NCBI GenBank assembly: GCA_041287705.1
Contig: JBGGNE010000274.1
Coordinates: forward strand, 1 to 58,630
Reading direction: 5' to 3'
Length of the DNA: 58,630 bases
Origin: LW23 sp041287705
GTDB lineage: Bacteria > Verrucomicrobiota > Verrucomicrobiia > Methylacidiphilales > UBA1321
Shown: piece after piece, positions 27,140 through 37,300 of the stretch
Layout of the letters: every line of letters begins with the position of its first letter
Numbering within the stretch: position 1 is the stretch's first letter
Translations under genes and position numbers: made by a program
The notes under the pieces: model-generated
Database searches by the model: none
The model's input: the letters and a program-made list of their open reading frames with translations, nothing else
What the model was told of the DNA's origin: nothing

Positions 27140-27591
27140 AGTTTCCACTTCTCCGTAATAAACTCCCCTTCACCGGCCTTTCTGACAAAGTACAGCTCAT
27201 CAAAGCCTTCCTCGTAAGAAGGAAGTTCCATGCGTCTCGATGAACTGATAACCGCAAGATCTGGTATTCGTTGCGCTCCTGTACGTTTTTGATTGGAGAC
27301 CATGCAATCTTCCAGCTTCGATTCAAAGTAGTACCCACGTACGACAAACTTTGCTGCCTTTGCGGAGAGAATGTAGGCCGATCGAGATGCTTCTGTCAGA
27401 TTGGTATTATCGATAACAGTTCGTACTTTGCCTTCCAGACAGGCTTTAAACAGAATGCTTTCCCGATGTCGCGTCCTAAGCATATCGAGATTGATACGTA
27501 CATGCGTGTTGTAAAACTCCCGCTTGTAATAAGTAGATTTTCCCGAGGCCTGAAGACCCATAAACAGGATCAGCTCTAATGGTGAACTCAT
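27136..27591 (-). CDS. T4-Pnk-like polynucleotide kinase domain (P-loop AAA_33 type)
   Basis: The protein has 151 residues from the ATG at 27591; in-frame codons up to 27732 give an implausible Cys/Trp-rich extension. The P-loop is FMGLQASGKSTYY with Lys18. RINLDMLR takes the place of the Asp-containing switch seen in T4 polynucleotide kinase. VIDNTNLT matches the D-N-T-N motif of this kinase group. No phosphatase domain is attached. Kinases of this type phosphorylate 5'-OH RNA or DNA ends, though some relatives act on small molecules. First gene of a coupled pair with the Thg1-like polymerase, which needs a 5'-phosphate end. RNA end-healing is therefore the favoured role, by inference. Confidence 0.82.
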   Translation of the reverse strand: MSSPLELILFMGLQASGKSTYYKREFYNTHVRINLDMLRTRHRESILFKACLEGKVRTVIDNTNLTEASRSAYILSAKAAKFVVRGYYFESKLEDCMVSNQKRTGAQRIPDLAVISSSRRMELPSYEEGFDELYFVRKAGEGEFITEKWKL

Positions 27592-27831
27592 TGTATAGAT
27601 ACATCTGTAAGGACTCCATCCATAGCGATAGCACCACGAGAAGGCGAGGATGAAAAATGGCGAACCACACCAACTCTTTAACTCACACCACCAATACGGC
27701 CCAACAAATGCTGCACTCTCCGCGACCTGCACAGCCGCCGAAGCGCATCTGCTTCGCGTTTACTTACTTGCCGAGAATGAGGACCACCGCTATAAGCATG
27801 CCGTCAGTTGCCGTGTAACAGGAAATCCTTG

Positions 27832-29382
27832 ATGCAAATTCTTCTCCTGACTCTCTACCTCATACTGGCAGCATTGCTGGTCATGCATAGCATTCATCGC
27901 GTGCTGATGCTGATTGGCGTGCCCTGGCGCAAAGCATCTTCGCCTGGCAGTGATGCTGAAGCAGACGGGGAGGCCGCTCTCCATTCCACAGAGCCGCTCC
28001 CGTTCGTCACGGTGCAGCTTCCCATCTACAATGAGCGCCATGTCGTAGAGCGCCTTGTGCGAGCTGCCATCGCCCTCGACTACCCCAGCGACCTCCTGGA
28101 AATTCAGGTGCTGGATGATTCAACGGACGATACCGTCAGAGTCGCCGCACATCTGGTCAACGAGCTTGCTGCGGAAGGTGTTGCAATTCGCCACATCCAC
28201 CGCACTCACCGCCAGGGCTTTAAAGCGGGCGCGCTTAAAGAGGGTCTGGAAGTCGCCCGCGGCGAGTTCATAGCGATCTTTGACGCCGACTTTGTCCCCG
28301 ATCCCGACTTTCTTCGCAACCTCCTGCCCCGCTTCACTTCGCCCCGGATCGGCCTGGTGCAGGCACGCTGGGGTCACCTGAATCTGGAGTACAGCCTGCT
28401 GACTCGCGTGCAGGCTTTCCTCATTGACGGGCATTTTCTCATTGAACAGGTCTCGCGGCACAAACGCGGCCTGTTCTTTAACTTCAATGGCACTGCGGGC
28501 ATCTGGCGCAAATCCTGCATCCTGGACGCCGGCAACTGGCATGCTGATACGCTGACGGAGGATCTGGACCTTAGCTACCGGGCACAGTTGCGCGGGTGGC
28601 AGTTCCGCTATTTCCCCCAGACCGTGGCACCGGGCGAGCTGCCGCCGGACATCTTTGGGTTTAAGGCACAACAACGTCGCTGGGCTCGAGGCACGGTGCA
28701 GACTGCATTAAAGCTCCTGCCCCGCATTTTACGCGAACCGCTTTCGCTCCGGCATAAATGGGAAGCGTTCATGCATTTCATGGGATATTCCATCCATGTC
28801 ATTATCGCGCTTTTTGCGATTCTGAATCTGATCACCTTTACACTGATCATAAATGATGAGTTTGTAATGCCGCTCTGGCTCATCGTCACATTCAGCGCAG
28901 CCGCGCTTGTCTCGCTGGCATTTATTATCGGCACCATCGTGCAGCTGCAACGAGAGAAATGGCTGACCACCGGGTTGATACCCTTTTTCATGTCGGCCAC
29001 GATCGGCATGTCGGTGAGCAACGCCATTGCGGTGCTGGAAGGCTTTTTCAACCATCCTTTTGAATTCGTTCGCACGCCCAAACACGCTTTGGTTGGCCCG
29101 GGCAAATCCGCAACCTCTTCCGATACGACTTCCCGAGCCACGCCCACCTCCTACGGCAGTCCGCGCCAGAATACCATCGTTGCCGTGGAGACAATATTTG
29201 CGCTTGCTTACGTGGCCATGACAATCATCGCCATTAAGCGCGGCGAATACATGTGGCTGCCGACGCTTATTCTTCACGCGGCGGGCTTCAGTTACGTCTC
29301 TGCACTCTCGCTCAGCGGTATGGGGCTTCTTCCCTCCCCTGCCCGTTCGGATTCAGAGCCGGCGTTGGAAGCGACAAAATAG
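27832..29382 (+). CDS. Processive-type family 2 glycosyltransferase (cellulose/mannan synthase-like)
   Basis: The protein has 516 residues from the ATG at 27832; AGGA lies upstream and an earlier TTG is less likely. An N-terminal membrane helix (LLLTLYLILAALLVMHSIH) is followed by the GT-A domain. Its motifs are VQLPIYNERHVVERLV, LDDSTDDT, IFDADFVPDPDF, TEDLDLSYRAQLRGW and QQRRWARG. These are the D, DxD, TED and QxxRW residues of CESA/CSL-type polymerases. At least four C-terminal membrane helices could form the export channel. It likely makes a beta-linked glycan or adds sugar to a lipid; the product is unknown. No bcsB/bcsC or PilZ partner is adjacent. Divergent from the kinase gene. Confidence 0.92.
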   Translation: MQILLLTLYLILAALLVMHSIHRVLMLIGVPWRKASSPGSDAEADGEAALHSTEPLPFVTVQLPIYNERHVVERLVRAAIALDYPSDLLEIQVLDDSTDDTVRVAAHLVNELAAEGVAIRHIHRTHRQGFKAGALKEGLEVARGEFIAIFDADFVPDPDFLRNLLPRFTSPRIGLVQARWGHLNLEYSLLTRVQAFLIDGHFLIEQVSRHKRGLFFNFNGTAGIWRKSCILDAGNWHADTLTEDLDLSYRAQLRGWQFRYFPQTVAPGELPPDIFGFKAQQRRWARGTVQTALKLLPRILREPLSLRHKWEAFMHFMGYSIHVIIALFAILNLITFTLIINDEFVMPLWLIVTFSAAALVSLAFIIGTIVQLQREKWLTTGLIPFFMSATIGMSVSNAIAVLEGFFNHPFEFVRTPKHALVGPGKSATSSDTTSRATPTSYGSPRQNTIVAVETIFALAYVAMTIIAIKRGEYMWLPTLILHAAGFSYVSALSLSGMGLLPSPARSDSEPALEATK

Positions 29383-29420
29383 CTGTCCTTCCTGGCTCGT
29401 CATATGTATACACTTAGGCT

Positions 29421-29798
29421 ATGCCCACAGCATCTGTCGTCGGTGTGTACCCTGTGGCGGGACCTGAGCCCTGCCATTTTATCGAACTTGCCATCCAGGG
29501 TGGCGAAGGAATTTTTGATCTTTGCGAAGTCACGCAGCCGGTGACGGGAATGCATCCCAGTGAGTGGCAATGCCCGCTGGACGAGCGTCTGATTTCCGCC
29601 GATGGCAACACCGTCCTGACAGAGTCCTTCGAGTCTGAAGATGACGAGTCGCTCTGGCACGGGGATTTCCGGCTGGGCTTCTTCTTCCACTATCTGGATC
29701 AGGCCCGAGCGCTTCGCACTCCTTTCGGCGAACTGGCGCTTCCTGCAGAAACTCCTTTTCCCGAACGCCTGTCGGAGATCGATTATGAGGAGCATTAA
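29421..29798 (+). CDS. Small acidic protein of unknown function
   Basis: The protein has 125 residues, acidic, with no signal peptide or membrane segment. Sequence features are FIELAIQGGEGIFDLCEVTQ, then GMHPSEWQCPLDERLISADG and a C-terminal acidic end (LSEIDYEEH). The pattern of strands suggests a compact beta-rich cytoplasmic domain. I do not recognise the family. It follows the GT2 gene by 38 nt on the same strand, so co-transcription is plausible. A competing minus-strand frame over the same DNA is less protein-like. Confidence 0.6.
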   Translation: MPTASVVGVYPVAGPEPCHFIELAIQGGEGIFDLCEVTQPVTGMHPSEWQCPLDERLISADGNTVLTESFESEDDESLWHGDFRLGFFFHYLDQARALRTPFGELALPAETPFPERLSEIDYEEH

Positions 29799-29938
29799 GC
29801 CCGGAATGAGGACGCTGGTATATGTCGTACCGGCAGCGCTCTGAGCGCCGGCAGTGCCGTAAGCAAAGTAATGAAGATGCCAGAAGTCAATGAGCCATCG
29901 GTCGAATCTTTAAAAATCCAGCAAAAGAAAAGGAAGAG

Positions 29939-29964
29939 CAACCCGCGAAATTGCCCGCGGGTTG
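29939..29964 (-). terminator. Terminator hairpin of the TIM-barrel glycosidase-like gene
   Basis: CAACCCGCG (29939-29947) and CGCGGGTTG (29956-29964) form a perfect 9-bp stem with an 8-nt loop. On the minus strand it is followed by a T-rich stretch (CTCTTCCTTTTCTTTTGC), 26 nt past the stop codon. Confidence 0.75.
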
Positions 29965-29990
29965 TAAAGTCATTCAAGGTCCGAAGCTTC

Positions 29991-32141
29991 CTACTTCAGT
30001 ATCCAGACTTCGCCTGGTTTGACGCTCAGGAGGTCTTCAGTCTGGACACTACGCTTGCTCCCCAACTCGGTGGCGGTGCCAGTAAAGGCAATCTGCGCAG
30101 GCTTGAATGCCCAGACCACAGACGGCTGATTCCCGGCGTCCAGCCACAGTGTATGTGTCGCACCTTCAACCAGGCGCAGACGATGCATCTGGGGCAGGGC
30201 GGCATTGTAGAGGTGGTTGACGGCCGCGTATTCCTCGGCCAGCGCGGCACCGGGGACAGCCGGACCGGCATGGTCGTCATCGGCTGCGGTGATGCTCACC
30301 CAGGGGCGCGCGCCTACGCCAGGCACGACGCGGTGGGCGGCCATCCAGAAATAGACTTCCGGGCTGATTTTATCCCGGGTGTACTGGTACGTTTTGGTAA
30401 AGAAGCCCGGCGCCGTATCAAGCAGCGCAAAAATATCGTCGTTCTTGAGCGTGTCCGACCACAGGCGGCGACGGAATGAATCGCCCTCAAAGCCGTAAGT
30501 GGCCACATTGCTGACGCCAAAGATAGTGGTGATTTCCGGACGCTGACGGATGCCCCGACGCTGCAGTTCCCCTTGAAAAGCCCAGATCTCCTCGGCCTGC
30601 GGCGCTTTATCTGGCGCGCCCCAGTCGACACACGTGACGCCCAGGTTCTGGTAAGAGTCCCAGAAGATGCCGTCCAGTCCCGCTTTTTCACAGGTCTCGA
30701 TCGTAGTGTTCCTGGCCCAGTCACCGTAGTCACTGCGATAGCGACCACTCCAAAGAGAGCCATAGTTGCCATCCCAGGGATCGCCATTGGCTTCGCGCAT
30801 CACCCAGTCCTTGTGCTCCTTCCACACCGGGGCGTGGCGGGACAGATGGAAGCTGAACCACTGGAAAATCTCCAGGCCGTTGGCTCGCGCCGCGTCAGTC
30901 AACTGGCGCATACCGGCGTTGCCGCCGAAGCTCTCGGCAAACTTGAACTGATACGGGCAGCAGATATTGCCAGGCTCAACAGGGTTGGGGTCGCTGGTGA
31001 TGGAATCCCACACGCCATGTGTAAAGACTTCCTTATAACCCAGGCGCGCGTAAGTCGGCAGGGCGTCCCGCAACTCATTGATCCAGCCGGCGCCAAGCTT
31101 ATGGAGATCGGCATCCCACAAGTGGCTGGATACCATTGGCTTTGGAATCTCGGGCTCAAAGCCGAAGGGCCTCGTGATGCGTGCGCGAACTTCCACAAAG
31201 AGATCCAGCCAGAGGTTGCGCCATTCATGACGCTTCAGCGGAGTCGGGTGACGATAGACCAGAAGTTTGCGCTCGGGCGGGCGAGCGTTTTCGGTGAGAG
31301 GAAAGAATGGCCGATCCTGATAGTGGATGACGCTCTCGTCTGCAAATTTCTCCAGTCGGGCGCGGGTAAGCGAAGGGCGTTCCGCAAAGAGGCACAATGC
31401 GAGGTCGCCTTTGGTCTGGAAATCGAGCACGGATGAGCCCGCAGCACGCGGCAGCATATCCATGGGGAAAGCACCGCCCCAGCCTTTGGTGAAGAACTTC
31501 TCTATGGTGCTGAATGCACTCTCCGCATACACCGTCTGCTCGAGATCAATCGTCGAGACATCCTGCTGAATCAGCGTGGCACCGGCCGCTTCGCCGCCGA
31601 TTTCCCAGGTGGTATCCTCCAGCACCCAGTGAATGGGCTCGCCGCGCGAGGAGATCTCCACCTGCATGGCGAGACCCGAGTAAGTGTTCTCCGCGATCCG
31701 CTCCGTGATATGCCGGAAAGTCCAAGTAAAAAGAATGCGCGGCGGATGAAGGCGGCGCGTTTTGATCCGGGCATCGCCCATCGCATCAGCTTCCTGAATG
31801 CGCGGCAGCCATTCGCCTTCGCCCTGAAAGATGATCGAAACGCTGTCTTCCTGATTTCGGACGACGTCGCGCAGTGTATAGCGGCTGAATCGGGCACCGC
31901 TTTCGCTTTCCGTGTAAATCAGCCAGGGTAGCTCGCCGGAGCGCAGCAGCGTGTTTTCAAAAAGAACCTGACCAAGCCCCCCAAAGCGTCCTTCTTCAAA
32001 CGCCAGGTGTAACGTGAACGGCCCCAGACGAATAGGCGCGTGCGGGGGAAGAGAAGGCCGTACTACCGCCGTGGCGGGTGCCTGCACAACGGCAGCGGTA
32101 CCAGTGGTGGATGCGGGAAGTTCAGCAACAGGAGTGCTCAT
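29991..32141 (-). CDS. Putative glycoside hydrolase, TIM-barrel type
   Basis: The protein has 716 residues with no signal peptide, so probably cytoplasmic. The first 35 residues are Ala/Pro/Thr-rich. About 40-330 is a beta-sandwich-like N-terminal domain. About 345-620 looks like a (beta/alpha)8 barrel, with KEVFTHGVWDSITS, GLEIFQWFSFHLSRHAP, CEKAGLDGIFWDSYQNLG and FALLDTAPGFF. The Asp in DGIFWDSY sits where clan GH-D/GH31-type enzymes carry the nucleophile, but I cannot assign a GH family. A C-terminal beta domain closes the protein. Downstream of two secreted propeller genes on the same strand and near a GT2 gene. Substrate unknown; a role in glycan use is inferred only. Confidence 0.65.
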   Translation of the reverse strand: MSTPVAELPASTTGTAAVVQAPATAVVRPSLPPHAPIRLGPFTLHLAFEEGRFGGLGQVLFENTLLRSGELPWLIYTESESGARFSRYTLRDVVRNQEDSVSIIFQGEGEWLPRIQEADAMGDARIKTRRLHPPRILFTWTFRHITERIAENTYSGLAMQVEISSRGEPIHWVLEDTTWEIGGEAAGATLIQQDVSTIDLEQTVYAESAFSTIEKFFTKGWGGAFPMDMLPRAAGSSVLDFQTKGDLALCLFAERPSLTRARLEKFADESVIHYQDRPFFPLTENARPPERKLLVYRHPTPLKRHEWRNLWLDLFVEVRARITRPFGFEPEIPKPMVSSHLWDADLHKLGAGWINELRDALPTYARLGYKEVFTHGVWDSITSDPNPVEPGNICCPYQFKFAESFGGNAGMRQLTDAARANGLEIFQWFSFHLSRHAPVWKEHKDWVMREANGDPWDGNYGSLWSGRYRSDYGDWARNTTIETCEKAGLDGIFWDSYQNLGVTCVDWGAPDKAPQAEEIWAFQGELQRRGIRQRPEITTIFGVSNVATYGFEGDSFRRRLWSDTLKNDDIFALLDTAPGFFTKTYQYTRDKISPEVYFWMAAHRVVPGVGARPWVSITAADDDHAGPAVPGAALAEEYAAVNHLYNAALPQMHRLRLVEGATHTLWLDAGNQPSVVWAFKPAQIAFTGTATELGSKRSVQTEDLLSVKPGEVWILK

Positions 32142-32210
32142 GGAAAAGGGAAAAATGGTGCGTGGAAGTTGAGCACACTATATCAAGTCTATCAAAAGAA
32201 GGTATCTATA

Positions 32211-32252
32211 CACTCTGCATACTGGCGGATTGTTGAGCCGGCATGCAGAGTG
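32211..32252 (-). terminator. Hairpin downstream of the secreted NHL gene
   Basis: CACTCTGCAT (32211-32220) pairs with ATGCAGAGTG (32243-32252), with an inner GGC/GCC pair in the loop. It lies about 90 nt past the stop of the minus-strand gene; the T tract is poor. Confidence 0.5.
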
Positions 32253-32343
32253 AAGATTGGCCGTAAGGACAAGCCATGCGTTGCTCATGTTTTTTGATCC
32301 AGGACAACAACCGGCATCCGAGCGCTATGACTCCAACTCCTGG

Positions 32344-34269
32344 CTATTTGCGCAGTTCGATCTTGAGCAGACGCTGATTGCCGGAGTCAAAAACCACCGC
32401 GCGGTCGCCGCGCGCGGCAATGGTTTGCGGCGCGTTGAGCGAGGCCATGTCGTCGCCCTGGGCGTCTGTACGACCGAACGTGGCGATGAGTCTGGGGGCG
32501 AGGTGCGTCACGCCATCTTTGTGAAACTGCGTGGTGTGTGGATCGCCGGCACCGATGGAGGAGTTAGCGACATCGTTGCCCACATTGGGCTGCCTGCGTA
32601 CAAATTCCGGTGTGGGAAAGATGCCTTCCTTCACATCGCCGGTATAGAAATAATTGGCGATGTCGAAGCAGAGAACTCGATGGCGAGAGCTATCGCTTAC
32701 CCAAAGCCGTTTGACATCAGCGGTTAAGGTGATCTGGTTGCCGAAGTTGTCTTCCTGGCGGTTTCCCCACATGGACCAGCGACCAGTCTCTTTCCAGTCT
32801 GTCTCGCCTTCGGGTGTGAAGTGGATGACGGCCCCATCTCCGCCGGCCAGCAAGACGCTCTTGTTCAACGCGACAAGCGAGGTGTATCTGGTTACGGGTG
32901 TGGCGGTTTTAAGGGTTACCGGGCCCGCTTCCGCGCTGGGATTACCTTCTGGGCTTATGAAGACCGCAGTGCATTTGCCGTCCTTCTGAAGGAGAAGCGC
33001 GGCGTTTTTCTTTTGGTACGGAGCGGCAGCAATGGCAACCACGTCCTTCGGCAATGTCGATTTCTCAAGCCTGTTGCCGCGCACTTCCTTATCCAGCTTG
33101 CCGTAGCGGAACGTGGTGGCGCCCCACATTTGCTGGCAGGCCATCATAGTGTCGCTTTCCAGCATGGTGATGACTGGGGCGCTTTCGCCGGGCGGCACTC
33201 CGTAGAGCAGCGGTGTCGCAGGGCCATCATTCCATTCCCACCTTCCCGTCGAGTGCCAGATACGGCCGTCACGGTCCAGCCCGATTCCCGCGCAAACATT
33301 CACGCAGCCGATGCGGCGGATGATATCAAACCGCTTGTCGACTGGTTTCCACTCCAGCAGTTGAAGAATACCCTGATGCCCGGACACCGCGAAGAGATTG
33401 CCCGTGCCCATGTGAACCATTCCCTGCCCCTTGCTCAGGTCCGAGTTCTCCGCAACGTGCCCAAGGAATGAGCCGGAATTTCCGCCCAGCACAACACCTG
33501 GTGAAGGCTGGAAGGCAAGATCCGAGCGGCGGATCGTGCCGTGCCAGATGTGGCCATACCACCAGCCGTCGATAAGCTGCGAGCGATCGCCCGGCATTCC
33601 GCCTGGAACATCCGAGATGGCTCCATCCTGAGCCACGCGGCGAAGCACCCTGTTTGTCATCTGTACGTACACACTGCCATCCAGTGCTATCTCGATATGA
33701 AAGCATTTGGGATCCGCCAGCGTGGCGAGAGTTTTCTTTTCTCCGGTCCCGTTGATCAGCACCACATCATTGCCGGAAAGGACTGCCACCCAGCCCTGCC
33801 AGGCGCTTAGAGACATGCGGTCGATCTTGGAAGCGCCATCCAGCAATGCGGGGGCGGTGCCGCCCGGGGCTGCCACGGGCAGAGTGTAAAGTGCGGAGCC
33901 CAGTTTCAGCATCACCGTATCACCCGATAGCGCAATGGAGTCCAACTTTCCGTCGCCCTGGCCTGGCACGTTCTTGGGCAGAGGATAGGTGGCGATCTGT
34001 CGTCCGTCGGGCGAGTAGCGGTTGAGCGCCAGCATACCGCCGCGATCCCAAAGCGTGCCAAAGCGGTCGTACACGACCCCGAGCCCGGAAGCGGATGCGC
34101 CCTGAAAACGCACGAGCGTACTGCCTTGCTCACCGGAATTACCCATGACACCTACGCACTGCAGCTCTTCCGCCCATGCGGTGCCTGGTGTGAGAGCGCA
34201 CAAGGAAAGGGACAAGGATAGCGCCGCAAAGGAGAAGGAGGCCGTTAATGCCGCGAAAGTGTGTCGCAT
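32344..34269 (-). CDS. Secreted NHL/SMP-30-like propeller protein
   Basis: The protein has 641 residues from the ATG at 34269, which opens with a clean signal peptide (MRHTFAALTASFSFAALSLS...AWA). An in-frame ATG at 34320 overlaps the previous gene's stop in an ATGA and could give translational coupling, but it would put 17 residues in front of the signal. The mature protein has propeller-like repeats: GRQIATYPLPKNVPG, DGSVYVQMTNRVLRRV, LDRDGRIWHSTG, ADVKRLWVSDSSRHRVLCFD and ARGDRAVVFDSGNQRLLKIE. No catalytic site seen. Second gene of an operon with a larger paralogous-type protein, probably acting together at the surface or periplasm. Confidence 0.82.
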   Translation of the reverse strand: MRHTFAALTASFSFAALSLSLSLCALTPGTAWAEELQCVGVMGNSGEQGSTLVRFQGASASGLGVVYDRFGTLWDRGGMLALNRYSPDGRQIATYPLPKNVPGQGDGKLDSIALSGDTVMLKLGSALYTLPVAAPGGTAPALLDGASKIDRMSLSAWQGWVAVLSGNDVVLINGTGEKKTLATLADPKCFHIEIALDGSVYVQMTNRVLRRVAQDGAISDVPGGMPGDRSQLIDGWWYGHIWHGTIRRSDLAFQPSPGVVLGGNSGSFLGHVAENSDLSKGQGMVHMGTGNLFAVSGHQGILQLLEWKPVDKRFDIIRRIGCVNVCAGIGLDRDGRIWHSTGRWEWNDGPATPLLYGVPPGESAPVITMLESDTMMACQQMWGATTFRYGKLDKEVRGNRLEKSTLPKDVVAIAAAPYQKKNAALLLQKDGKCTAVFISPEGNPSAEAGPVTLKTATPVTRYTSLVALNKSVLLAGGDGAVIHFTPEGETDWKETGRWSMWGNRQEDNFGNQITLTADVKRLWVSDSSRHRVLCFDIANYFYTGDVKEGIFPTPEFVRRQPNVGNDVANSSIGAGDPHTTQFHKDGVTHLAPRLIATFGRTDAQGDDMASLNAPQTIAARGDRAVVFDSGNQRLLKIELRK

Positions 34270-34316
34270 AGTATTACCAGACGTGAATGAGAATGCAGAA
34301 GCTGGAGTGAAGAAGA

Positions 34317-37300
34317 TCATTTTTTTGCCTCCACAGTGATATCGCCCCAGGCATTCGGGGTAAGCATGATTTCGCCGGGGACGTCGTTGACCAGACCAGT
34401 CGCTTTATTGGACCAGTAACTGCGCAGAATGTTGACCGTGCCTGCTGCATCGCCGTAGATCACTCCGAAGTCACCTCGCAGCGACTTGCCGGCAACCGTG
34501 GCCGGATCCAGACCAATATCCGCCAGCGGCACGGCTACTTCCACACGATACAGGTTGTTGTTCTCCTTCGTTACCGCGATTTCCGCACTGGTCAGTTTGC
34601 GCACGGAATCCACTTTCTCGCTGCGCCACGGGCTTTGGAACATCACACTGTCGGTTGTTGCCGTTCCCGTGCCAGGCTTCAGACGGTGGCGATAAAGCAC
34701 CGCCGTGTTGCCTTCCTTGCTGGGGGCAATAAAGAGACGGATATCGCCGGGAACAGGGCCGCTCCGGGCAGGATTGGCGGTGGGATCCGTGCCGAGCTGA
34801 ATATCGATGCCATCGCCGGTCTTGAAGAGCGACTGCCAGTCCGAGCCATTGTTCACCCAGGGAGATTCATCCCGCACGGTATAGAGAAGGTAGAGCTTCT
34901 GCGCATCGTACGCCGCCTTTATGTTAACCGGGAAGCGTCCGCCCGATTGCTCCCAGCGAGCAGTTTCGGGCTGATCCTTCCAATCGGCATCCTTTCCATC
35001 GATAGTCGGCGCGGTGGCCCGGAAAGGAATCGCTGCTTTGGTCACAACCTGCTCAGCTGCTTTGCGAATGACATTGCGCTCGGCGGCCACAATCTGTTCC
35101 GCCGTCACATTCAGCGTTCCGTTGCCGCGCGTCATCTTGTCCAGCCCCTTGATCTGGTAGATGCGATACTCGATACCGCCACCCTGAAAGTAATAGTTCC
35201 CGCTTTTCTCGTCCTTGCCAAAGCTTCCGCCGAAGCATTCACCGCCCAGGATATTGCGATCCGTAAAGTCCTGCGTCGAAGTCAGGCGTACATCGGAAAA
35301 TAATTCGTCCAGATACAGGCCGTCGCTGCTCATGAAAAAGAGACGTCCGTGATTACCGTTCATCGCCAGCACGTCGCTTTTGTCATCCAGCGAAGCTACT
35401 CCAGTGAAGAAAAGCACGCCCTGAAGCTCGCCAGTGTTGGGAAGTGGCGCTTTCTGCGATCCATGGACGTTGGTCCAGTTGTTGGGGAAGCTCCACTTTT
35501 CGGATCCATCGGAAGCAAAGGCGCGCATACGCGGCTCGGAGTTCACGATCAGCGTACCGAAGCGATCGACCGTGGACTCTGGATTTCCGCCACCGGGTGG
35601 CAGAGTAATCGGAAAGCCTGCTTCCACAGTTGGATTAAGCGCAGGATATTTGGGCGCACCACCCGGCCACCAGCCATCCGGCTTCAGAGTTACCAGCACG
35701 GGCTTGCCTTTCACTGTCGCGGTTACGCGAAGCGTGAGATCATAGAAATCGTGGCCCCAGCCGGATCCCGCCATGTTTTCCGCTACGGTGGAAAACTCTA
35801 TCTCATCCGTATCCATTTTGCCGTTGCCATTGCGGTCCGCCCACAGCATTCCGAACCCATGGCCAGGCCGGCCATAAGCGCCGGACTCATATTTCTGGGT
35901 GGGATAATCGCGCTGGAACGCCGCCACAAATTCTGGCTCAGGATTCCACTTGTGAGAGTAGGAATACTGATGTGCGGAAGATAGAAACGCCAGTTTGCGC
36001 AACGTTCCATCCGGCATCACTTCCTGGATGTAAGTGACCTTGCCGTAGGTGATGAGGAACGTGCGGCCATCCTGACGCCACCAGCGGTAATGCATGCCGT
36101 CTTCGCCACCCAGCACGGTGGTGGGTGTGGCGGTTTTCTTCTCGAAATCAAGCGTGAATGCTGTCCCCTGGCCTATCCACTTATTCTTGTCGGTGGGATC
36201 GAAGCTTGCGCCGGGAGCACCGTAGGAGGTCGGGCCGAAATGCTGCACCATCATGGTGCCGGCCCTGGGATCAAACGCCGCCAGACGTTTGGGCGCCCAG
36301 CGGTTAGGCTCTGTTACCCAGAGCCAGCCATTGGGTCCTACCGTCAACCCTGCGGGATTCTGAAACTGCAGCGGATCGTATGGTCCCGGCTTAAGCGGAC
36401 CAGGCTTGCCAAGGGTGCTGGTTAAATTACGGGTAGCTGCAGCATAGATGCGCACCACATTTTCCTCAGAATCGCTGATGTAGAAATTGCCATCCTTATC
36501 CACCGCAAGTCCCGCCGGCTTGCCTTCAAGAGGAGCGCTGGGCGAATCGGTATCAGGAAGTCCGGTCGCTGGATTGATACGATACAGAAAGGTTGGAGAT
36601 GAAGCGTCGGCAAAAGTGCCATCAGCCTTGTTGGGGCGGGCGATTGCGTACAAAGAGTCTTTTGCCGCAGTCAGTGCAATGACATTGGCTGTATTGTTGA
36701 TGGTTCGCCCTCCCTTACCCGTTTCCGGATCAATCTCCATGATTTCATTGCTGGCGCGATCGGCCATGTAAAGCTTTCCATTCAGATAGGCCAGTCCAGC
36801 CAGCACGGTTTCCTCGCCGCGACCGCCAGGAGAGCCCGGGCCCACTTCGTAGGTACGCAGAATGGAGAACCGCGTTGGTGTCCTGGGAAAGTCCACGGGG
36901 GCGCCGGTGGAGATATCAAAGCGCACCAGAGCAATGCGGCGATCTGCTTTCCAATCGGGCTTCTTTTTGTCGAGATTCTGGCCCCAGTAGGTACCGTCAT
37001 ACGCGGCATAAATGTACTTCTCATCAGCCGCCAGGCGAATGCATTGCAGACCGGTGCCCAGAGGCGCGTTACTTCCGCGCACAAAAGTTCCATCGGGCTG
37101 GAGAGAAACCACCTGATAGCCACCCTCGCTGACCGGTGATCCGAAGAAGTTCAGTGTCCCGTTCGTCGCGGCGGCCTGAAATGTGCCGTGGTTCGATCCC
37201 GGTCCGTTGCAGAACGAAAACAGGTAGCTGTTAGCCAGGCCCGGATGAGAAATCGAGCGCCAGCTGTATTTACCGGGGGCGACGATGAGACCGCTGTCAT

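Noticed and set aside
29400..29795. 131-codon minus-strand frame over the small acidic protein gene
   Set aside because: It overlaps the better plus-strand frame entirely, and the plus frame has a plausible acidic protein and follows the GT2 gene.
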